A stretch of DNA of 64,000 nt from Comamonas testosteroni ATCC 11996 (GCF_000241525.1 NZ_AHIL01000020.1:62001-126000); one strand, 5' to 3'. Positions 44,462 to 53,140 are shown, counted from the stretch's first letter. Notes: generated by a model not told the origin, from the sequence alone. Program-made: numbers and translations.

Positions 44462-46510
44462 ATGTTTACCAAGATTCTGATTGCCAACCGCGGCGAGATC
44501 GCCTGCCGAGTCATCGCCACCGCCCGCAAGATGGGCATCCAGACCGTGGCGGTCTATTCCGACGCCGACAAGGACGCGCGCCATGTCAAGCTGGCCGACG
44601 AGGCCGTGCGCCTGGGCCCCGCACCCAGCCGTGAGTCCTATCTGCTGGGCGAGAAAATCATTGAAGCCTGCAAGCAGACCGGCGCACAGGCGGTGCACCC
44701 TGGCTACGGCTTTCTCTCGGAGAACGAGGGCTTTGCCAGGCGCTGCGAAGAAGAGGGCATTGCCTTCATCGGCCCCAAGTCGCATTCCATCGCAGCCATG
44801 GGCGACAAGATCGCGTCCAAGAAGCTGGCTGGCGAAGCCCAGGTCAACACCATCCCCGGCTACAACGATGCCATCGCCGGCCCCGAGCAGGCCGTGGAAA
44901 TCGCCAAGGGCATTGGCTACCCGGTGATGATCAAGGCCTCGGCCGGTGGCGGCGGCAAGGGTTTGCGCGTGGCCTTCAACGACAAGGAAGCCTTTGAAGG
45001 TTTTGCCTCGTGCCAGAACGAAGCGCGCAACAGCTTTGGCGATGACCGCATCTTCATCGAGAAGTTCGTGCAGGAGCCCCGCCACATCGAAATCCAGATT
45101 CTGGGCGACAGCCACGGCAATGTGGTTTACCTGAACGAGCGCGAGTGCTCGATACAGCGCCGTCACCAGAAGGTGATCGAGGAAGCGCCTTCGCCCTTCA
45201 TCAGCGATGCCACCCGCAAGGCCATGGGCGAGCAGGCCGTGGCCCTGGCCAAGGCCGTCAAGTACCAGAGCGCTGGTACCGTGGAGTTTGTGGTCGGCAA
45301 GGACCAGGACTTCTACTTCCTCGAGATGAACACCCGTCTGCAGGTCGAGCACCCGGTGACCGAATGCATCACCGGACTCGATCTGGTCGAGCAGATGATT
45401 CGTGTGGCCGCCGGCGAAAAACTGTCCTTTGCACAGGCCGATGTGAAACGCGACGGTTGGGCCATCGAGTGCCGTATCAACGCCGAAGACCCGTTCCGCA
45501 ACTTCCTGCCGTCGACCGGCCGCCTGGTTCGCTTTGCACCTCCCGAGCAGACCATGTGGCAGTCCGATACCGAGCACCTGAACGGCGTGCGTGTGGATAC
45601 CGGCGTCTACGACGGCGGCGAGATCCCCATGTACTACGACTCGATGATCGCCAAGCTCATCGTGCACGGCAAGGATCGCAACGACGCCATCGCCAAGGCC
45701 CGCGAAGCGCTCAACGGCTTTGCCATCCGCGGCATCAGCTCCAACATTCCATTCCAGGCAGCTCTGCTGGCACACCCGGACTTTGTCTCGGGCAAGTTCA
45801 ACACCGGCTTCATCGCCCAGCACTATGCCGATGGCTTCCATGCCGAGGACGTGCCCCACGATGATCCCGATTTCCTGGTGGCTTTGGCCCTGTTCCGCAA
45901 TCGCCGCTACCGTGCACGTGCATCGACCATCACCGGCCAGATGCAGGGCCACCAGGTGCAGGTGGGCGAGAAGTACACTGCCGTGGTTCTGGGTGCTGAA
46001 GGCCAGAACCAGTATGTGACTGGCGAGGTGACCGACTTCGACGCCCAGGCGCGCGTCTGCAAGGTCGTGATCGGCGAGAAGGCCTACGAGTTCCGCAGCA
46101 ATGCCGATATTCGCGACCTGGTGGTGCGTGGCGTGTGCAACGGCAACGCTTTCACCTGCCAGATCGAACGCGGCAACGGCAAGAACCCGCTGGCACTGCG
46201 CGTCATCCACAACGGCACGCAAGCCGATGTGCTGGTGCTCTCTCCCAAGGGCGCAGAGATGCACAAGCTCATGCCTTACAAGGCCCCGCCCGACCTGTCC
46301 AAATTCCTGCTCTCGCCCATGCCCGGCCTGTTGGTCGACGTGGCAGTGCAGCCCGGCCAGAAGGTGCAGGCCGGGGAGAAGCTGGCCGTCATCGAAGCCA
46401 TGAAGATGGAGAACATCTTGTTCGCAGCGCAGGATGGTGTGGTCAGCAAGATCAGCGCCGCCAAGGGCGACTCGCTGGCGGTGGACGACATCATTCTGGA
46501 ATTCGAGTGA
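44462..46510 (+). CDS. pccA: Propionyl-CoA carboxylase alpha subunit (biotin carboxylase + biotin carrier)
   Basis: A 682-residue biotin-dependent subunit. It has an N-terminal biotin carboxylase domain (KILIANRGEIACRVI, HPGYGFLSENEGFARR, the ATP loop KASAGGGGKGLRV, and EMNTRLQVEHPVTE), a middle acyl-CoA-carboxylase linker, and a C-terminal biotinyl domain with the EAMKMEN motif, Lys648 being the biotin site. It carboxylates biotin with ATP and bicarbonate for pccB. It is the last gene of the mutase-carboxylase operon, ahead of a large hairpin and a terminator. Confidence 0.95.
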   Translation: MFTKILIANRGEIACRVIATARKMGIQTVAVYSDADKDARHVKLADEAVRLGPAPSRESYLLGEKIIEACKQTGAQAVHPGYGFLSENEGFARRCEEEGIAFIGPKSHSIAAMGDKIASKKLAGEAQVNTIPGYNDAIAGPEQAVEIAKGIGYPVMIKASAGGGGKGLRVAFNDKEAFEGFASCQNEARNSFGDDRIFIEKFVQEPRHIEIQILGDSHGNVVYLNERECSIQRRHQKVIEEAPSPFISDATRKAMGEQAVALAKAVKYQSAGTVEFVVGKDQDFYFLEMNTRLQVEHPVTECITGLDLVEQMIRVAAGEKLSFAQADVKRDGWAIECRINAEDPFRNFLPSTGRLVRFAPPEQTMWQSDTEHLNGVRVDTGVYDGGEIPMYYDSMIAKLIVHGKDRNDAIAKAREALNGFAIRGISSNIPFQAALLAHPDFVSGKFNTGFIAQHYADGFHAEDVPHDDPDFLVALALFRNRRYRARASTITGQMQGHQVQVGEKYTAVVLGAEGQNQYVTGEVTDFDAQARVCKVVIGEKAYEFRSNADIRDLVVRGVCNGNAFTCQIERGNGKNPLALRVIHNGTQADVLVLSPKGAEMHKLMPYKAPPDLSKFLLSPMPGLLVDVAVQPGQKVQAGEKLAVIEAMKMENILFAAQDGVVSKISAAKGDSLAVDDIILEFE

Positions 46511-46519
46511 TGAGAGCTT

Positions 46520-46606
46520 TTCGGGGCCTCTGGTCAGAGCCGATATGGTCTGAGCATGAGGCCCCGAAGCAAAAGCCCGCACGGCTTTGGCTCTGCGGGC
46601 TTTCCA
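46520..46606 (+). terminator. Two hairpins ending the propionate operon
   Basis: The first, 46520-46568, has an 11-bp perfect stem (TTCGGGGCCTC / GAGGCCCCGAA) with an inner TCAGA/TCTGA pair. The second, 46572-46603, has a 9-bp perfect stem (AAAGCCCGC / GCGGGCTTT) followed by TTTCCAATTTTC. Together they form a likely termination region after pccA. Confidence 0.75.
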
Positions 46607-46662
46607 ATTTTCAATAAGATCGGCTCTATCCTTTATCCAGATTCAGCTAGTAGCTATGACAT
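46606..46662. repeat. Interspersed repeat copy, upstream of the DUF218 gene
   Basis: About 57 bp beginning TTTTCAATAAG and containing CGGCTCT, TTATCCAG and AGCTATGAC. It aligns with 47470-47525 at TTTCAATAA, CGGCTCT, CCAG and AGCTAT. The downstream gene's start codon is inside it. Confidence 0.5.
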
Positions 46663-47468
46663 TGAAAGCAGATACAACGATTTCCCGCCCTGGCAGATTG
46701 ACGCGTACGCTGCTGGCTCTGTTGGGGACGCTGCTGCTTGTCGATGCTCTGGTACTGATGGGCATGGGGCATTTCAATGTCGGCGTGGTGTTGCCCGCCG
46801 GCTTGGGCGCTGCGGCCTTGGGGCTGAGCTGGAAATGGCAGGCCGTGCAGCACTGGCGTGCAGCCAGGGCCCTGCATGCAAGGCTCTGGTCACTTGCCTG
46901 GGCCGGCCTGGCGCTGTGGCTGATCAGCCTTTTCTGGTTCTGGAGCCACCTTTTCGGTCTGGGCCTTGCGCCGCAGCAAGTGCCGCCCGTGCAATCCATT
47001 GTGGTGCTGGGCAGCGGCACGCTCGATGGTCACCCCAGGCCGGTTCTGGCTGCGCGACTGGATACGGCAGCAGAACTGGCCAAGCTGCAGCCCCAGGCCT
47101 TGGTCGCTGTCTGCGGCGGTGTCGATTGGGGTGAAAAAGAGTCTGAGGCCGAGGTCATGGCTCGCTATCTGCAGCAGCGTCACGGTATTGCTGCACAGCG
47201 GCTGGTGCTGGAAAAGCTCAGTACCAGTACCGAGCTGAACCTCAAACTCAGCCGGCCCTTGCTGGCCGAGCGCGGCGTGGCCGCAGATGCACCCATGGCC
47301 ATGGTCAGCAGCGACTTTCACCTGATGCGTGCCATGAACATTGCAAAGCGGCAGGATCTGCCTCAGGTCTATCCCGTGGCTGCTCCGACCCCTTTGACCA
47401 CGCGTTTCAATTCCTGGCTGCGCGAATACTTTGCCATGGCCAGCAGCTGGTTGCTGGGCGAGGTCTGA
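46656..47468 (+). CDS. DUF218 (YdcF/ElyC-like) membrane protein
   Basis: A 270-residue protein. Two or three membrane helices are in the first 110 residues (LTRTLLALLGTLLLVDALVL, the segment around VGVVLPAGLGAAALGL, and LWSLAWAGLALWLISLFWFW), followed by a DUF218 domain. The latter starts SIVVLGSGTLDGHPRPVLAARLD and has STSTELNLKLSRPLL and AMVSSDFHLMRAMNIAKR, as in ElyC/SanA/YdcF. Some members influence envelope integrity or peptidoglycan precursor recycling. It begins 145 bp after pccA and is followed by a VOC gene; the link to propionate metabolism is uncertain. ATG 46656 is chosen over 46587. Confidence 0.82.
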   Translation: MTLKADTTISRPGRLTRTLLALLGTLLLVDALVLMGMGHFNVGVVLPAGLGAAALGLSWKWQAVQHWRAARALHARLWSLAWAGLALWLISLFWFWSHLFGLGLAPQQVPPVQSIVVLGSGTLDGHPRPVLAARLDTAAELAKLQPQALVAVCGGVDWGEKESEAEVMARYLQQRHGIAAQRLVLEKLSTSTELNLKLSRPLLAERGVAADAPMAMVSSDFHLMRAMNIAKRQDLPQVYPVAAPTPLTTRFNSWLREYFAMASSWLLGEV

Positions 47469-47469
47469 T

Positions 47470-47525
47470 ATTTCAATAAAAACCGGCTCTGGCGCTTACC
47501 AGTATTGCGCCTTAAGCTATCAATC
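47470..47525. repeat. Interspersed repeat copy, before the VOC gene
   Basis: About 55 bp in the spacer containing TTTCAATAAAAACCGGCTCT, GGCGCTTACCAG and AAGCTATC. It aligns with the copy at 46606-46662. Such AGCTAT...AGCGCTT elements are common between genes in Comamonadaceae by my recollection. Confidence 0.5.
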
Positions 47526-47537
47526 AAGGAGTCATTC

Positions 47538-48002
47538 ATGAGCAATCGTCCTTTCAAGGTTCTGGGCATTCAGCAAGTCGCCATCGGTGGCACCGACAAA
47601 CAGCGCATGAAAAAGCTGTGGGTGGACATGCTGGGTCTGGAGCAGACCGGCACCTTCCAGAGCGAGCGCGAAAACGTGGATGAGGACATCCTGGCCATGG
47701 GGCGGGGCGCGATGAAGGTGGAAGTGGACATCATGCAGCCCATGGACATCGAGAAAAAGCCCGCCGTGCACGCCACGCCGCTGAACCACATCGGCCTGTG
47801 GATCGACGACTTGCCCAAGGCCGTGGAATGGCTGACCGCCAATGGCGTGCGATTTGCTCCCGGCGGTATCCGCAAGGGAGCGGCAGGCTATGACATCACT
47901 TTTCTGCACCCCAAGAGCAATGACGAGTTTCCGATTGCCGGCGAGGGCGTGCTGATCGAGCTGGTGCAGGCTCCGGCCGACGTGATTGCGGCGCTGGGCT
48001 GA
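47538..48002 (+). CDS. VOC-family protein, possible methylmalonyl-CoA epimerase
   Basis: A 154-residue protein of the vicinal oxygen chelate fold, with paired beta-alpha-beta-beta-beta units. Readable metal-site candidates are Glu62 (VEVDIM), His84 (LNHIGLWID) and Glu141 (VLIELVQAP). The first position, normally His in epimerases, reads Gln (IQQVAIGG). An AAGGAG ribosome site precedes ATG 47538. Lying after the mutase-carboxylase operon, it is a good candidate for the missing methylmalonyl-CoA epimerase step between the (S)-product of Pcc and the (R)-substrate of the mutase. The substrate is not shown by the sequence, and glyoxalase-like functions remain possible. Confidence 0.75.
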   Translation: MSNRPFKVLGIQQVAIGGTDKQRMKKLWVDMLGLEQTGTFQSERENVDEDILAMGRGAMKVEVDIMQPMDIEKKPAVHATPLNHIGLWIDDLPKAVEWLTANGVRFAPGGIRKGAAGYDITFLHPKSNDEFPIAGEGVLIELVQAPADVIAALG

Positions 48003-48055
48003 GTGCTTCTGGCACCGGCAGCCAGATTGCAGCAGCGTAATAGCTGCGATTGTTC

Positions 48056-49153
48056 TCAGAACTGATAGCCGAGCCTGATCCCGAAAGCCGTGGCGGACTC
48101 GGCATCAAATGCCGCCAGGGTCGTGCCGCCGCTGGAGATATTTACCGAACCCAGACGCTGGTAGCTCAGCCAGGGCGTGAGCTTGAACTGTCCTTGCTGA
48201 TAGCTCACCCCCACCGTGTAGCCGAGACGGCCATCGGTGGGGCGCAATGGCGACAATGCAGCCTTGTCGCTGCGCTTGTCATAAGCCACGGCGACGAAGC
48301 CGGACCAGTTCGCCGCCAGCTTCTGCCCAAGACCCAGCGTGTAGGTGGTGGTGTCCTCCATGTCCGCCAGGCTGCGGCCAGGTAGTACCGCCGCCAGGGT
48401 CTGCGGATACAGCCTGAATTGCGACCAGTTGGTCCAGCGAACCTGTCCAAAGAGCAGGGTGCCTGGCGTGATACCTGTCTGGATATCCAGGTTCAAGCTT
48501 TGCGGGGCAGTCGATGCCGTCCTCGTTTCGCCCGGCCATAGGTTTTCACGGGTCGCGATCTTGTGCTTGATTGCCGAGTAATAGGTTGCAGCGACGCGCA
48601 AAGCCATATCCGGGCGCTCATAGCTCATGCCCAGCAAGTAGCCTGGCTCGGTACTGGGTCTGAAATCCACCTGGTACCCATTGAGCGCTCCAAATACCAT
48701 GCCCCCCAGGGCGACATGTCCTTCGGTGCGTTGCAGGCGCAGACCGCCATGCACGGCCCAGTGCTCATCCCAGCGGTAACGTAGCGCTCCCATGAGCTCA
48801 TGGCTGCTCACGCGGGTCTGCGTGCCGCCAAAAAGAGGCGATTGCAGCGGGCTGTAAGCGATGTCAAGGCCAAAAGGCTTGCTCAACATCAGCAGCAACG
48901 AGGTGCGTGGATTCACATCCTGCTTGTATGCAAAGCCCCATTGGGTGTAATCGTCAGCCACCTGTCCGGTGGACTTGCCCAGGGCATCCAGGCCCTGGAT
49001 CCGGGGCCGAACCGTATAGGTCTCTACGGAAAGATAGCGGCCGTTCTCAAATAGAGGTCCGAGATCCTGGCCAGTTCTATCAAGGCCGCCGGCCTGGGTG
49101 CAGAGCCCCCACATCATGGCTGCACAGCCAGCCCCCGCTTTTGCTTTTCTCAA
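48056..49153 (-). CDS. FadL/TodX-family outer-membrane channel protein
   Basis: A 365-residue outer-membrane beta-barrel of the FadL (OmpP1/TodX) family, which lets hydrophobic compounds through. After a signal peptide (RKAKAGAGCAAMMWGLCTQA) the mature chain begins GGLDRTGQDLGPLFENGRYL, as in this family. The strands alternate and the last residue is Phe, as in other outer-membrane barrels. I place the start at TTG 49153, which has GGAG six nucleotides before it and gives a normal signal peptide; a longer frame to 49207 would also start with TTG. At 365 residues it is short for FadL (about 420-450). Its neighbours suggest no specific substrate. Confidence 0.82.
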   Translation of the reverse strand: MRKAKAGAGCAAMMWGLCTQAGGLDRTGQDLGPLFENGRYLSVETYTVRPRIQGLDALGKSTGQVADDYTQWGFAYKQDVNPRTSLLLMLSKPFGLDIAYSPLQSPLFGGTQTRVSSHELMGALRYRWDEHWAVHGGLRLQRTEGHVALGGMVFGALNGYQVDFRPSTEPGYLLGMSYERPDMALRVAATYYSAIKHKIATRENLWPGETRTASTAPQSLNLDIQTGITPGTLLFGQVRWTNWSQFRLYPQTLAAVLPGRSLADMEDTTTYTLGLGQKLAANWSGFVAVAYDKRSDKAALSPLRPTDGRLGYTVGVSYQQGQFKLTPWLSYQRLGSVNISSGGTTLAAFDAESATAFGIRLGYQF

Positions 49154-49343
49154 CGCCTGCTCCAACGCTCTGATTCCAGTTGCATGAATGTAATTTAATG
49201 TGTCCAAGTGACAGGCGCATAGGTCTAATTGGAGGATGCAGTCTCGTGCAGTTGACGCTTTCGGGGCTCTAGAGAGCTACCTGTGTGGCTTATGCTGTGC
49301 GCTGCGAGTGATCGCCGCCCGAACCCCAAAGCCGCGCAGAAAA

Positions 49344-50264
49344 ATGCCTCCCATCTCGACCGCTCTCACAACCGCTTACTACGACCGCCAATACAACGCC
49401 CGCGCCAGCGTGCAGGATCCGCAGGCGTATATGACGCGCTACACGCAGGAAAGCCAGGCCGCATTTGCATTGTCTGGCGCCGTTCGCAACCAGCGCTACA
49501 GCCCCAGGGCTACTGATGTTCTGGATATCTATCTGCCCGCAACGCGGGCAGCGAAAGCACAGGCTGCGCCTGTTTTCATCTTCATCCATGGCGGCTACTG
49601 GAAGGCCTTGAGCAAGGATGATTCCGCTTTCATGGCACCCGCACTGACGCAGCAAGGTGCCATCGTCGTGGTGCCTGACTACGATCTGGCTCCGGCCGTC
49701 ACGCTTGACCATATCGTCGAGCAGATGCGCCAGGCCTATGCCTGGGTGGTGCGCAATATCGCCATCTACGGTGGTGATGCCTGCAATATCTGTGTCTGCG
49801 GCAGCTCGGCCGGTGGACATTTGGCAGCCATGCTGTTGGCTAGGGGGTGGCAGCAAGACTATGACCTGCCAGTGCAGGCAGTGCCTCGATCAGTCTTGAC
49901 CTTGAGCGGCCTGTTTGACCTGCAGCCGCTGCTGACAACCCATATCAACGACTGGATGCAGCTGGACGATGCTGCAGCCATACGCAACAGCCCGCGCTTT
50001 CTACTTCCCGATGCGAGTACGCATGGTCAGTGCCAGCTGCGCGTGAGCTGCGGCGAGTTTGAAAGCCATGAATTCAAGCGCCAGTCGCGCGAATACCTGG
50101 CTGCGTGGCAGGCGCGTTGTCTGCCGGGGCAATGGGTGGAGGCGCCGGCTACCAACCACTTTGATTTGCCACTGCAACTGGCCGATCCGCAATCCGCCAT
50201 TCATCAGACTGCGCTGCAGCTGATGGGGCTTGATCAGTCCTCGTCCAGCATGCGCGCGGCCTGA
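49344..50264 (+). CDS. Alpha/beta hydrolase (kynurenine formamidase-like)
   Basis: A 306-residue alpha/beta hydrolase. The oxyanion-hole motif HGGYWKAL (near residue 85) and the nucleophile elbow GSSAGGH are the arrangement of the esterase/lipase family that includes kynurenine formamidases. The catalytic His is likely in ATNHFDLP near the C-terminus. The family splits N-formylkynurenine or small esters; a tryptophan pathway gene would be needed to support the former, and none is nearby. The first 36 residues of the longer frame are left out, since ATG 49344 gives the usual N-terminus. It overlaps the convergent recombinase gene by 31 bp. Confidence 0.8.
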   Translation: MPPISTALTTAYYDRQYNARASVQDPQAYMTRYTQESQAAFALSGAVRNQRYSPRATDVLDIYLPATRAAKAQAAPVFIFIHGGYWKALSKDDSAFMAPALTQQGAIVVVPDYDLAPAVTLDHIVEQMRQAYAWVVRNIAIYGGDACNICVCGSSAGGHLAAMLLARGWQQDYDLPVQAVPRSVLTLSGLFDLQPLLTTHINDWMQLDDAAAIRNSPRFLLPDASTHGQCQLRVSCGEFESHEFKRQSREYLAAWQARCLPGQWVEAPATNHFDLPLQLADPQSAIHQTALQLMGLDQSSSSMRAA

Positions 50265-51340
50265 TTGTTGAGTGCCGAGTCGGCCCGGAAGTAGCCGAGT
50301 ACGGTGTTCACGCTATGGTGCCCGGTCAATGCCATGGTGTCAGCCAGCGGCAGATTGCGCCTGCCGGCCTCGGTCACAAATCCCGAGCGTAGCGAGTGTG
50401 CCGAAAAGTCTCCTTCCACACCAGCCAGCGCACAGCGTTCTTTAACGATGTTGCGCACCGCAGCGGGAGTCAGTGGCTCTGCCACATGGCCTCCTTTGCG
50501 GATTCGCCTGAAGATAGGACCTTCTGTGATCCGTGCAGCATCCAGCCATGCTCTCAAGGCAATGGCTGCGCGGCCGGTAACGGGCTTGTGATTTTCGGGG
50601 GCATCGGTGCCGCTCTGGTTGGTCTTGCTATGGCTCAGGGTGTAGATGAATTCCCCATTAGCCACGGTGCGCAGGAAACGCATATCGGCGCCAGCCACTT
50701 CGGAACGGCGACGCCCGCCACTGGCCCAGGCAAACAGTAGCAGCGCCCGGTCGCGCAGGCCGCGCAAGCTGTCGTCGCAGCTTGCCAGCAACTCCTCCAG
50801 CACATCGCGCGTCAGCGCCTCTTTCTTCTGTGGCAACTCGCCGCGCCTTGCATAGGCCTTGCGCGTGCGCGACATCAGCTCCTTCACTGCCCCGTCCTGA
50901 CAGGGATTGGGCAGGGCATGCACCTGATGCGCCTTGGACATCACGGCCATGCGATGCACCAGCGTGCTGTGTGAAGGTGCCCCTTTTTTACCCTTGTAGC
51001 CGGCTGCAACCAGGGCTTCATCGATTTCGGGTGGCATTTCATGGAGCAAGCCCCCAGAGGTCTGCCTCTGGGCATGGTCGATGATGAATTGCAGCACCGT
51101 GGAAACCTGCAACGGCAGTTGCATGGGCTGACCAAGGCGCAGCAGATGCCAGGCCGCCCAATAACGCATGGCGCTTTGATAACTGCTGCGCGTATTGCTG
51201 GACTCTCCTTCCTGCATGAGCTCCTTGATGGCTTCATGCGCTTTGGGTGCAAGAGCAGACTCCGGCACATCCTGTGTCTGCAGGCGGTTGGCATCAAAAG
51301 TCACAGGAGCAGGGAAGGGCGAGGGCTTTCTTGAATCCAT
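50234..51340 (-). CDS. Tyrosine recombinase (integrase)
   Basis: A 368-residue site-specific recombinase. The N-terminal core-binding region (SSNTRSSYQSAMRYWAAW) precedes a catalytic domain with all key residues: Arg in GGRRRSEVAG, Lys in SHSKTNQ, HSLRSG (His and Arg), TGHHSV and Tyr in LGYFR. It therefore looks active, unlike the fragment at 31879. No phage or plasmid genes surround it. Instead it is divergent from a KfrA-type gene across 436 bp that include a set of palindromes. ATG 51340 has a purine-rich stretch upstream; ATG 51367 is an alternative. Confidence 0.9.
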   Translation of the reverse strand: MDSRKPSPFPAPVTFDANRLQTQDVPESALAPKAHEAIKELMQEGESSNTRSSYQSAMRYWAAWHLLRLGQPMQLPLQVSTVLQFIIDHAQRQTSGGLLHEMPPEIDEALVAAGYKGKKGAPSHSTLVHRMAVMSKAHQVHALPNPCQDGAVKELMSRTRKAYARRGELPQKKEALTRDVLEELLASCDDSLRGLRDRALLLFAWASGGRRRSEVAGADMRFLRTVANGEFIYTLSHSKTNQSGTDAPENHKPVTGRAAIALRAWLDAARITEGPIFRRIRKGGHVAEPLTPAAVRNIVKERCALAGVEGDFSAHSLRSGFVTEAGRRNLPLADTMALTGHHSVNTVLGYFRADSALNNQAARMLDED

Positions 51341-51671
51341 GGCGCTATTTTCCCCCTGACTTTGCATGCCAGCTGAAATCGATGTGCCGGCAAAAGCAGG
51401 CGCAGCACCGCGGACCCTGCTGTCCTTGCTCACGCGTCCTTGTTCACGCCCTGTCAGGCGGGCGCAACTCTGTGTGAGGGCCTGCGAGCTGATGGCAGGC
51501 ATCGCGTACATCAATGACAGCTATCAGGCACAGCATGCCTTCATGCCAGCCTGATCACAGGCTTGGCAGAACCACCTGTACGCAAACCAGCGAAATTGCT
51601 CTCGCTCGAACTCAGAACGGACTTCATCCGAATAAAAGGGAGTGAAAACGGGTTAATGTACGTTGTCATCT

Positions 51672-51762
51672 GTATGAAAATTTCATACGTAATATTTAAT
51701 ACATAAGATGTATTGTGTATTACGTAGATTAAATATAGATCACGATAACAATCACTTATCGT
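51672..51762. promoter_or_regulatory. Palindrome cluster between recombinase and KfrA-type gene
   Basis: Four dyads lie in 91 bp of very AT-rich DNA. GTATGAAAATTTCATAC is a perfect 17-bp dyad (51672-51688). A nested pair spans 51687-51725, with outer arms ACGTAATA / TATTACGT and inner AATACAT-aag-ATGTATT. ACGATAA / TTATCGT with a 7-nt spacer lies at 51742-51762. They end 15 bp before the KfrA-type start. They could be sites for the KfrA-type protein, the recombinase, or both. Confidence 0.75.
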
Positions 51763-51776
51763 TAGTTATTTGAAGC

Positions 51777-52766
51777 ATGGATATGAATACAAGCAAAACT
51801 ACGTCCAGAGGTGTTCAGGAGTCCGATGTCTGGGCTGCGGCGGATGCTTTGATTGCCCAGGGGCTGCGTCCGACCATAGAGCGGGTGCGTCAGCAGATAG
51901 GGCGAGGCTCTCCCAATACGGTCAGCCCCATGCTGGAGACCTGGTTTGCAACGCTGGGCCGTCGTCTGGGCGTGGCTGGAGAGCAGGACCCGTCCGTGTT
52001 GCAATCGGTGCCGGACCCTGTGCAGCGTCTGGCCGAAGAGCTCTGGAATACGGCGCAGGAAGAGGCGAAAGCCGCAGCCAGCAAGGCTTTGGATCTTCGC
52101 GAACAGGCTTTGAAAGCTGCAGAGCAGGCATTTGTGGCTCAACAGGAGCAACTCGCGCAGCGCCAGGCCACTATGGAAGCGCAAAAAGATGCGCTGAATC
52201 AAGCCCTGCAGGCAGCTCAAAATCACGCCCAAGACTTGGCTCGGCGTCTTGACGAAATGCAGCAGACGCTACAGGAACGTGATCAGCGCCTGGAAGAACT
52301 GCGTGATGAGCTGAGCAAGGCCGTACGCCAGCGTGAGTTGCAGCAGCAAAAGCACAGCGAGGAAATTCAGTCGGCCGCCGCCGAGCGCCAGCGCATGGCC
52401 GAGCAGTACGCGGGCAACGAACGCCATATGCTCAACGAGGTCGATCGTGCGCGGCAGGAACTCACTGCAGCGCGAAAAAGCCTGCAGGAGCAGGAACGCA
52501 AGGCAGAGTCCCGCTATCAGGAGTTGCAGACTCGCTTTGAACAATCCGAGCAGGAGATCCTGAATCTGCATGCCCAGTTGCAGACCGCCCAGAACACGGC
52601 AGCATTGGCGCAGGAGCGTGCAGCCGATCTCAAGAGCCTGCTGGAGGCACAACAAAGACTGGCGGCAGCAGCCAATGCAGCGGATCCCAATGTGGCCCAA
52701 CCCCTGACGCGTCGAAGCAATCTGGCGGCAACCCGGCGCTCCATAAACCGACGAACCTTGCGCTAA
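51777..52766 (+). CDS. KfrA-type DNA-binding coiled-coil protein
   Basis: A 329-residue protein. The N-terminal helix-turn-helix domain matches the KfrA N-terminal type (ESDVWAAADALIAQGLRPT, then RVRQQIGRGSPNTVSPMLET), and the rest, to about residue 300, is a long Gln/Glu/Ala-rich coiled coil with heptad patterning (LDEMQQTLQERDQRLEELRDEL and similar). A short basic tail with RRSNLAATRRSINRR ends it. KfrA proteins are plasmid DNA-binding, filament-forming regulators involved in partition; the chromosomal relatives are poorly understood. The divergent neighbour is an intact tyrosine recombinase. It is likely self-regulated through the palindromes before its start. Confidence 0.85.
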   Translation: MDMNTSKTTSRGVQESDVWAAADALIAQGLRPTIERVRQQIGRGSPNTVSPMLETWFATLGRRLGVAGEQDPSVLQSVPDPVQRLAEELWNTAQEEAKAAASKALDLREQALKAAEQAFVAQQEQLAQRQATMEAQKDALNQALQAAQNHAQDLARRLDEMQQTLQERDQRLEELRDELSKAVRQRELQQQKHSEEIQSAAAERQRMAEQYAGNERHMLNEVDRARQELTAARKSLQEQERKAESRYQELQTRFEQSEQEILNLHAQLQTAQNTAALAQERAADLKSLLEAQQRLAAAANAADPNVAQPLTRRSNLAATRRSINRRTLR

Positions 52767-53140
52767 CCGTTATCCGGCGCCCAGGCTGCGATCCAGCTCA
52801 GTCTCGGCGCCAAAGGCTTGACCGCCGGTTGATGCCGGTGGCTTGTCAATATTGGCGGTCAATGTCAAGCCGTAACTGAAGAGCCATGAGTATTTTGAAA
52901 AGAATAATCGGTAACGTCCTACATTTCGGCACGCTTTTGTCTTTAATAGTGGATGGAAATAGAAGAAGACAAGAACCTACCCAGCTAATGGACGTGGCAT
53001 CAGTTTTGAGATAGGCGATCTCAATCCACGCTTCCTAGTAGCAAACCGCTTTCTCCTGAGTTCAAGCATTTCCAGGCCCTCTGCTTTTTGGGTGCCTGGA
53101 CGGGCTTTCCGTTGCTTGATCCTTTTATCCGGAAGTAGAG
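52767..53140. other. 374-bp spacer between the KfrA-type gene and aspT
   Basis: No gene is seen. At 52818-52862, TTGACCGCC and GGCGGTCAA form a perfect 9-bp inverted repeat with 27 nt between, extended by GGCTTGAC/GTCAAGCC. This is possibly a transcription-end structure for the KfrA-type gene or an operator. The AT-rich part near 52900-52980 likely includes the aspT promoter. Confidence 0.5.

Noticed and set aside
42881-46582. A 1233-codon minus-strand open frame opposite pccB and pccA
   Set aside because: It is wholly antisense to two clearly real, well-conserved genes. Its His/Gly/Val-rich composition is what the complement of GC-rich codons gives. No domain is visible.
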